A stretch of 64,000 bases of DNA from Volvariella volvacea V23 (lineage: Eukaryota > Basidiomycota > Agaricomycetes > Agaricales > Pluteaceae): the NCBI GenBank assembly GCA_000349905.1, contig KB722747.1:227167-291166 (forward strand), read 5' to 3'. A model generated the notes under the pieces. That model ran no database searches and had not been told where the DNA came from. It worked only from the letters and a program-made list of their open reading frames with translations. Shown in pieces: positions 56,791-64,000 of the stretch. A program made the position numbers and the translations under genes. Position 1 is the first letter of the stretch. The number at the start of each line of letters is the position of its first letter.

Positions 56791-58558
56791 ATGGCCGAGC
56801 CCACAAAACAAGAGACCGAACAAGTCTTCAAGATCCTCAAAGCACAAAAGGCGAACAAGGTCAGTTTTTTTGCTCGTCTTTCTATCTGAAAAGCCAACTG
56901 ATCGCAACAGTCATGTTTCGATTGCAATGCGCGGAATCCGACGTGGTCGAGCGTTACATTCGGTGTCTACATTTGCTTGGATTGCTCTAGTAACCATAGG
57001 AATATGGGCGTACACATCAGCTTCGTTCGGTGAGCTCCACCTCTGCTGATCGCCCTTGGGACGACGCTGACCTAGGGCAGGTCGACGAACCTGGATTCAT
57101 GGCAGCTAAATCAGCTCCGCACCATGAAAGTCGGAGGGAACGCTTCTGCGACCGAGTTCTTCACGAAGCACGGCGGATCGTCGCTTTTGAGCGATGCGGA
57201 CACAAAGAAGAAATACTCGAGTCGGGTTGCAGAGCTGTACAAGGAGGAACTGGCACGGCGTGTTAAAGAGGATGCTGCCCGGTAAGTTGCGCGATTTGTC
57301 GAGACGTGGCGCGATAACGACGTGGAAAAGCTATCCCAATGGAATCTTTGTTGAAGGGATGGAGGCACCTGGCTCTGCGGCTCAGAAGGAGGAGACGGAA
57401 GACGATTTCTTTGAATCATGGTCCAAGCCCGCTACCCCCAAGCCCTCTGCTCCAGCTACGCCCAGGACCGCCACCCCGCCTGTTTTAGGTCGCCCTGCCT
57501 CAGGTTCCGGATCAGGGGCTGGATCTGTGTCTTCGTCGAGTGCTACCAGTGCAGCGTCGGCTCCCGCCGCACCTCGTACCATCACCTCATCTGCTGCAGC
57601 CCGCCCTTCCAAACTTGGCGCTACATCCACTCGTCTGAACTCTGCTTCGTCAGTTTCATCAACCAGCTCAGGTCCAAAGAAGTCCAAGCTCGGTTTGGGA
57701 GCATCAAAGGCCAAACCAGTGGACTTTGCTGAGGCAGAGCGGAAAGCGCGGGAAGAGGAGGAGCGCATCAAACAGCTGGGATACGATAGGCAGAGAGAAG
57801 AAGCGGAAGAGAAGGCACGGAAGGAGGCTGAGGCTCTCCGAGCTGCCCGGGAAATCAAGCCAGCACACGCCGTTGCGTCGACAACCACGACGACTACGAG
57901 CACTTCGAAGCCCACAACAGCTGATCTGTCTAAATCTGCCGCGTTCCCCAGATTGGGCTTCGGTGCTATTCCAGGTGCGGGGGCCGCGGCCGCTGTTGCT
58001 GCTGCTGCTGCACCAAAGACAAGGTCAGCATCACGTTTGTTTCCTTTCACTGATAGAATCATTCCACTCACCGGATGCATTTTTCTCTTTCTTCCTTTTT
58101 TTCGTTGGGATTAGCCCTAGAGCTGTTATCGATGATGCACCGACTACGGCTCGGGAGAAGTTTGGCAACCAAAAGGCGATTTCTTCAGACATGTACTTTG
58201 GTCGTGGAGACTATGACCCCCATGCCGTCAACGAGGCGCAGACCCGGTTGCAATCCTTCCAGGGCGCGACGTCTATTTCTTCTAATCAATACTTTGGCCG
58301 AGAAGAGGAGGACCCATTGCAGGATCGCGGCCCCGAGACAGGCCTGCTCGGTGATGGTAGCCTAGCTGGACTGGAATCCGCTGCGAAGGATGCTCTCGCC
58401 CGAGTGATGGCGAATCCTGATGTGCAAAACGTCGGAGAGGCTATTCGAAGTGGTGCCTTGAAGGCAAGTGCCAGCCTGCCGGACCATATATCCTTTCGCT
58501 GACAAGGATTCTCATTCTCCAGCTCTCCGATTACTTGGCTTCTATGTCCGAGCGATAG
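56791..58558 (+). CDS. GLO3: ArfGAP of the Glo3/ArfGAP2-3 type
   Basis: GTPase-activating protein for Arf1, acting on COPI coats in Golgi-to-ER transport. Exons 56791-56859, 56911-57029, 57081-57281, 57331-58023, 58115-58463 and 58523-58558 give 488 aa. The ArfGAP zinc finger is complete: Cys25 and Cys28 (CFDC), Cys45 and Cys48 (CLDC), followed by [19 protein letters not shown] with the probable catalytic arginine at 53. The centre is Ala/Ser/Pro-rich, then Lys/Glu-rich (coiled). The C-terminus has two copies of the Glo3-type motif, ISSDMYFGR and ISSNQYFGR. The last intron (58464-58522) has a GC donor (gcaagt); splicing it gives the end [11 protein letters not shown], retention gives a different short end with a stop at 58500-58502. 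Confidence 0.9.
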
Positions 58559-60949
58559 TCTTTCAGGTATGGCGTCACTTGGTGTTGATATGAAAGGGAC
58601 TCAACTCCGTATGGCGAATACCTTTAGAACACGAAAAGCATTGTAGAACCATCTTTGTAAACCGTCCCTGGTCTCGGCCTCTGTTTACTCATTTTTCCTT
58701 AATCTCACCTGTTTCTTGGTTGACATAATTCAATTCTAATAATCTTCTATGAAGGAACAAGGGGTGATCGTTCTTTTGGGCTGTTCCGGCATTTTTTTTT
58801 CCTTTATGGTGAACCTGAGCGCTACAGAAAAATGCGCAGGGCCCCGTTTTGTCATGCGGCCGTAATTGTCTCCGTGACAGATTTCATTATGGGTGGGACG
58901 AGGTGCTATGGAAAGCCCCAACGGCTTAGGGCCTCAGAGACCCCAACCCCGACGAGTGTGTGCCGCGGGATGCCGCCTGCCGAGGGCAGACGGGCGGGAT
59001 TGATAGCTGTGCCCTAGAGCACGTCATGATGCGCCAACCTGAGCGTCGCCAAAAGGCCTGTAGGGAAGATGAACGCTGGGACAAAGCTGGGCTTCCTCCT
59101 TTCCGACGTTCCCGGAGGGAACGAGGTTTAACTAGCCTGGGATCCTGGATCCTGGGCGGTTGCGCAACGAGGCAAAGGCTAATGACTCGATGCTCCGAAG
59201 GCACTAGGCTTTCCTTGTCGCCCCTTTACCCGCTGAGATGATTCTCCTTGTTTTGTCTAGAATTCAAGCTAGATCTTTTGGCACAGGGTGAGGTGTGGGC
59301 GACAGTAGAAGCTTTAGGATTTGAATTGTATACCAAGGTTAGTGCTTGCGCTCAGTGTTTTCGATTACGATTAAGCCGATGAGCTAGCACTTATACTCTC
59401 CTCCAGGATAAATGATGCATTGAGTGTTCTTTGACGTCATTTGGATTGTTCACCAAGCCAACATCTGTGCAGAAATCCCCGGCTTTTTTGACTTGCGATC
59501 TCGATTCCGTTTTGGCTGCAGGTGTTCTTTACGTGTTCTTTACAAGGACAAGTTTCGGATTTCTACTAGCTTCATACTTTCAGGAGAGGCGTGATTGACT
59601 TTTCGCGTCCGGATTCGTACTTTGCCGTTTACGAAGGCGGTTTGCACCCACTTATGCAAATAAAAGGCAATGTCCGTCAGTCCGTCAGTCACAGCCAAGC
59701 CACAGTTAGGCATATCGGGTATAGCAATGGCCCCCTGACTGTCTCACTAGAGTGAAATGGACCTAAATGGAGACGAAAAAAGAGCGTTCATTTCATCCTA
59801 GTCCTTCGTCTAACACTTCTCCTTTGTATCCCCGCCACCAAGACACCAATTTCCGGAATCCGACAGGCTGGCCTACAATTGGGGCTAACCAAACGCAAGG
59901 CCACATCCCTGAACTCAACCTACGCGGAAACACGAATTTTAATGTACGCTTTCGTTATCCACACACTTTTTTCACAATTGACTGGACCTGCACCCCGATC
60001 GCATTTGAGTTGCAAGTATGGGTGTGCCTCAGGCCGTACGTCGTGTCTGCCTGAAGGTCAGGAACCACAGCAGTCATGGTATGTACCGTCCAGTTCGCCG
60101 ATCAAATTTTCACTTGCACATCTCATCGATATCAAATGCGAGGCGCCTCCTATTATTGTGACTGCAGTGACACAAATCAAAGGCCGAACCAACAAGTATG
60201 CATTCGACAACGCACAGTTGCCTTTTATCGCACTGATCATGCAGTTTTGCTAGGATGCTGCTTATTATCACGGCTTGGTATAGGTGTTTGGCTGAATACA
60301 TCCCTATCTCCACGTTGCTTGTGATTGATGCGCACAGCAGATTGATGATAACGAAGCCTCGAGTTTTGATTTCTGCGCCGTAACCTTTTGCACTTTGCGG
60401 GGTAAACCCTCGTGCCGAAATCTCCGCACTATGTCAAAGAGAAGCACAAGAATGTTTTCGGCAGAGCGCAAATCTGCTTGGGCTGTGAGTGTCATGGACG
60501 ATTTTCACGGACAACGACCAGCACAGACTTGTGAACGGGACCTCCGTCTTTCGGACGATACCTGCTGCTCAGGTGAAAATGGCAGCGACCAGCCACCTGG
60601 CTGTTGTGACGTCGGTGCTTTGAGTGGACACAACCATACCTTACGGCATCCTCTCCGTCATGCACAGGCCAGGTTTGCTGCTCAACCGTACCCCGCATCC
60701 GTTACTTTACGAAATGACCCTTGTAACGACTTCCGTCCTCACGAATGCGGGGGAGCACAGGGACTGGGGGCGATGGCTCAGGAAAACTGCCCCCTGCCGA
60801 CACACAGAAAAAAGGACGGGAAAGACGGTGGAACTCTTTTTTTCTTCTGCCCAGTTTTGGCAACTTACATAACATCGCAGATCGGTCCCGAAGCGGCTTT
60901 AACTGGCGCCTCGCTCAGCTGCCAGAGAGGCGGTTAAACTCCCGCGAGC
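58559..60949. other. Long region without a supported gene
   Basis: About 2.4 kb. Overlapping ORFs of 60-180 codons on both strands (for example 59767-60054 and 60395-60937, both +) show no conserved motif and no consistent splicing. No tRNA-like or repeat structure was noticed. Confidence 0.3.
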
Positions 60950-61571
60950 ATGAGCCAGCAAAGTAAGAATGAGCGCAGTATCAAGCACTATTAATTAAAT
61001 GACCTCTTATCTTTCATTAGAGCAGGAATTACAGTTCAACCAAATTACGATGGACCAAACTCTGCCCCTCCGCCAGAGGGTCTTGTGGCCTAATATGCCG
61101 CTGTCTAGTCTGGCACTGCCCGATGACGCAGAGGGTCTTCACCTTGGTGCCTTCATACCGCACGAGGACGAACCTGTGGCCGTTATATCGCTCTTTATCG
61201 AATCCCTTCCGTCCATCGATAACGCTCTTCCGCCTGAAGGAGACCAGGGGGATGCTTGGGCGGACAGAAGAGGGCCAAAGGAGACGGAAAAAATGATACG
61301 ATTCCGCAAATTCGCGTGTGCGCGTGATTACCAAGGTAAAGGAATCGGAACGCAGCTCCTGAAATACGCGACGTCAGTAGCACGCACCGAGCTTCGTGGC
61401 ACGATGCTTTGGTGTGATGCAAGGAAGACTGCGCAGGGTTGGTACGAAGGGCGTGGTATGACAACCCTGGGAGATAGCTTCTACAAAAGCTCTGTGGAGT
61501 ATGTCCGTATGAAGATTGATTTGGATAGCTGTGCCTGGGTGGACCCGGGAAAAGGGTCAGGTGGATCATGA
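60950..61571 (+). CDS. GNAT-family N-acetyltransferase
   Basis: A single long exon (61021-61571) carries a GNAT fold: TLPLRQRVLWPNMP at the start, then FRKFACARDYQGKGIGTQLL, whose QGKGIG is the acetyl-CoA pyrophosphate-binding motif A (residues 108-113), and LWCDARKTAQGWYEGRGM (motif B). A 13-nt first exon, 60950-60962 (MSQQ), with a perfect gtaaga donor and ttag acceptor at 61020, gives 187 aa and is my preferred model. Reading from the ATG at 60999 without an intron gives 190 aa. It is predicted to transfer acetyl from acetyl-CoA to an unknown amine. It looks cytosolic; no operon-like context applies in a fungus. Confidence 0.8.
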
Positions 61572-63721
61572 GGTCCAAATACCTCGCTCGAGATGTGATA
61601 GACGTTAAAAAGGTAGTCCTATTACCTGTTTGTGCCGTTTCGTGTCTCTTGATGATTGCTCAGTTCAACATTTGCGGTCTTAGGGCAGGCTAGAATGGGA
61701 AAGTCCGTCTCGGGATGTACATCGATGTACGCTATCAACCCGTGAAATATGACGCAAATTGGACCATGGGGGTGCGATGTCCTGAGAGTTGTTTGTAATA
61801 ATCAATCCACATCTACTCATGACCGATGTGTCCTCTTAATCGGTCATTCAACGAGTATCCAAACCTGCGCTTGCGCTAATTATTAGAGGCTGGCGTTTTC
61901 AAATTGCTTGATGGGAGACTTGGCTGACTGTGGCTGAAGCGGCCAATTTCAAACGTGCACAAGGCGTAAGGTGTGGTGTATCTTCCGGTATCTAGATAGT
62001 CGCCGCATATTTCGGACAAGAAATCACTAGTTCGTCATCACCATATCTCTTCCCCATTCTGCTAATGTTCATAGCCACGTAGATTTAAATTTCAAACCAA
62101 GCAACTCCACCCGCCCATATATTTGGTTGACATTTTAAGCATAATCGGATCGTTCGTGGTTTACACGTGTACTTACTGGACTTCTCGACGATACTTTCCT
62201 ATGCTAGGTATGGACTAGGAGAATCCACGCACTCCGAGATAAACCCTGAAATTCGTCACCGGGAAACACAAGTTAGCGACCAGTCCGGACTCATGGCGCA
62301 CCTCAAGACCATACTTTTGACGTGGTTGAGCTTTGCGAGCGACGATTGACCGGAGACGTGGCTTCGACTCCCACAAGTATGGTTACTGAATTGCCGTTGT
62401 TGCTAGGCGCTGGTGGTTCTCTGCCTTAGCGCACCACTGTCAGCCGTGGACGTTGACTCATACCTGTCGCGATCCATCATTGCCGAGGCGTCGGTGGAGA
62501 TTAATGGGAGGTGAGTAACTGGGAAAGGGTGGGTGCCTTCATTCGAGGTGGGGGGTGCACGCTATGAACTAATGTCCGGTGAAACATAACAGACACCCAT
62601 ATCTATATCCCTCTAGGCTACTTCGAGTTCCGGCCGCGAAAATAGGAAAGACATCACCGTCTGTATCCGTATCGCGGAAGGGAATACCAATGGGTAAATG
62701 GAGAAGTAGCAGATTCCAAAAACGAATCAACAAAAGAAAGCACAAAAGGGAGGGGGGGAGGGGAGGCCGAGAATGTATTCCGCAATTGATACGACAAGCG
62801 GCGGAAGCCAGAGATTATGCAAAGGGTATTTCACATTGCCCTCAAGGCGAGTTCGAATTTATTCATCGGCCAAGCATATTCGACCAGGTGACGGAGTATT
62901 ATCACTCATGACATAATTTTTTCAGGAACTGCGAGCTAGAAGAGTATAAGTATGGGCGGAATTCTCGACAGTTTTCACCTCACCACCCATGCTCTTTCCT
63001 CCCTACTCATACTAGCTCGCGTCCACGAGTAGTCGCCACCTCTGCTATTAGGTTATGAATCAGGGAAACCCACAGCTGACAGCCTTTGACGCCCGATGCC
63101 GCCTTCGCTGTTCATAGCCTATTTAGCAAGAGGGAGCCAGCTGCAGCACGCCGGGGGTATGCCAGTAGGTCCAACCGCTTGGTTCTCAAGGGCTCTAAGG
63201 GCTGGGTGTCTGCACAATGTGTGGGCAATCAGTAGCGCCGGGTTGTGTACTCCGTGAGTACTAATAGTTTACCATTCGTTGAAGTAATGCGTGTTTCGTC
63301 TATTGTCTATGCCGTTGTTCCTCTTCGTTCTCTGCCTCGTGATACGCACGACTGCTCCACATGTACACGTCCCATCCCTCAGCTGTTCTTTGAGACCCTT
63401 CTATTGTCTGTCGAATTGAATTACTGGCAGGCTGGTGCGGCCACCCGAACTACATTTTGTATACAAGTTAAATGGGGTAAGGTGCGTAAGAATGATGAAC
63501 AATTCAAGCGACTCGCTTGATTTAAATAAATGATGGGAAGCTACTAAGAACGAGGTCAAGATGGCCGGCGTGCTGAACGTACAGTGGTGGTAATGATTAC
63601 ATAATATTCATTAAGCAAGCGCGTGCTCTGTGGTCGACTTTTGTGCTGTACTCTCACCCTCTTCATCGCCGACCGTCACCATCCCCTCCTCCTCCAGCCG
63701 CGTTTCTTAAGATACTAGACC
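61572..63721. other. Long region without a supported gene
   Basis: About 2.1 kb with only short ORFs (62167-62349, 62579-62911, 63245-63520, all +). The part next to 63721 should hold the promoter of the E2 gene; it is rich in CT and TC, as is common upstream of basidiomycete genes. Confidence 0.3.
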
Positions 63722-64000
63722 ATGGACGCTCGTCTTCGTCGCGTTAATAAAGAGATCGCAGGTACGTGCACCCCCTGGATACGTGCAAATCAGCGATTCC
63801 AAGCGGATGCGGGAGCCAGATTGCAAGAATGATAAATCTTCAAACATCGCCATCGAGCTTGTTGACGAATCCCCATTTCATCTCAAGGGCTCCTTTCCGG
63901 GCCCGGAAGGCACACCGTACCAAGGCGGTCGCTTTGAGGTGGTGCGTACAGCATGTATCCTTTCCCCATGTTGCACATGGCCTCATGGTTGCAAGACAGG
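63722..64000 (+). CDS. UBC1: Ubiquitin-conjugating enzyme E2 (Ubc1-like), partial
   Basis: 5' part of an E2 gene that runs off the window. Exons 63722-63761 and 63820-63941 encode the first 54 residues: MDARLRRVNKEIADCKND, then SSNIAIELVDESPFHLKGSF and PGPEGTPYQGGRFEV. This is the start of the UBC fold (first helix and strands) and is closest to Ubc1/UBE2K by the SNIAIELVDES spacing. The active-site Cys and any C-terminal UBA domain lie beyond the edge, so the subfamily is uncertain. Donor gtgcgt follows 63941. Confidence 0.85.

Noticed and set aside
359..58558. Vesicle-traffic gene cluster (LAA1, AP-2 sigma, ArfGAP)
   Set aside because: The three genes act in related processes but lie 47 kb or more apart or on different strands, with unrelated genes between them and an assembly gap; coincidence is the simpler reading.
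1..64000. Search for CRISPR arrays, tRNAs, rRNA and LTR or DNA transposons
   Set aside because: No regularly spaced repeats, no cloverleaf with a typical acceptor/T-loop and no reverse-transcriptase or transposase motifs were noticed by eye. A program could still find degenerate elements.

Overview
The window looks like nuclear DNA of a mushroom-forming basidiomycete (Agaricomycetes). Nearly every gene is cut by many introns of about 45-75 nt. F-box/LRR-like genes and a DUF6534-type membrane protein (families I associate with Agaricomycetes) sit among ordinary eukaryotic housekeeping genes. A 100-base run of N (32287-32386) marks an assembly gap, so the order left and right of it is not guaranteed. 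Exon models were built by hand from splice signals, reading frame and family conservation. For all full-length multi-exon models the summed exon length is divisible by three.

Layout. 0.36-7.4 kb (+): LAA1/HEATR5, 19 exons, about 2025 aa. 7.5-10.3 kb (-): two tandem F-box paralogues sharing one intron position. 11.1-20.2 kb (+): two intact and one broken member of an unrecognised multigene family, here called the RRLRS family after its C-terminal motif, plus a small acidic companion gene and its remnant. 20.7-22.9 kb (-): a large single-exon F-box protein. 24.4-26.1 kb (-): a 13-exon DUF6534 membrane protein. 26.7-29.4 kb (-): a 17-exon secreted carboxylesterase, divergent from complex I NDUFV1 at 29.9-31.7 kb (+). 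After the gap come a GPI-anchored Cys-rich protein (32.5-33.3 kb, -) and a decayed relative.

35.1-44.8 kb (-): three further RRLRS-family members, two of them divergent, with a degenerate F-box gene between them. 45.6-64 kb is a housekeeping block: BMS1 (+), an Hmp1-like protein (-), an F-box protein (-), AP-2 sigma (-, six short exons), an ArfGAP of the Glo3/ArfGAP2-3 type (+), a GNAT acetyltransferase (+) and the start of a Ubc1/UBE2K-type E2 (+, runs off the window).

The strongest candidate for something undescribed is the RRLRS family, six loci in 34 kb. The better conserved members share a helical N-terminal exon ending in phase 2, a 36-39 nt second exon, a Pro/Ser-rich middle with PPRFAR and PLRREGA motifs, a Lys/Glu-rich AT-hook-like region and a terminal (RP)TRRLRSS tail. 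Three members share a promoter element. A head-to-tail duplication (13.19-16.33 and 16.33-20.22 kb) holds the family gene plus the acidic gene, and the two halves have decayed reciprocally: each keeps one intact gene and one ruin. Five introns appear to use GC-AG borders. One of them, at the end of the ArfGAP gene, could switch the C-terminus.

Functionally, LAA1 (AP-1 recruitment), AP-2 sigma and the ArfGAP all belong to coated-vesicle traffic. They are far apart and on different strands, so I read this as coincidence rather than a cluster. I found no tRNA, rRNA, CRISPR or clear transposon.
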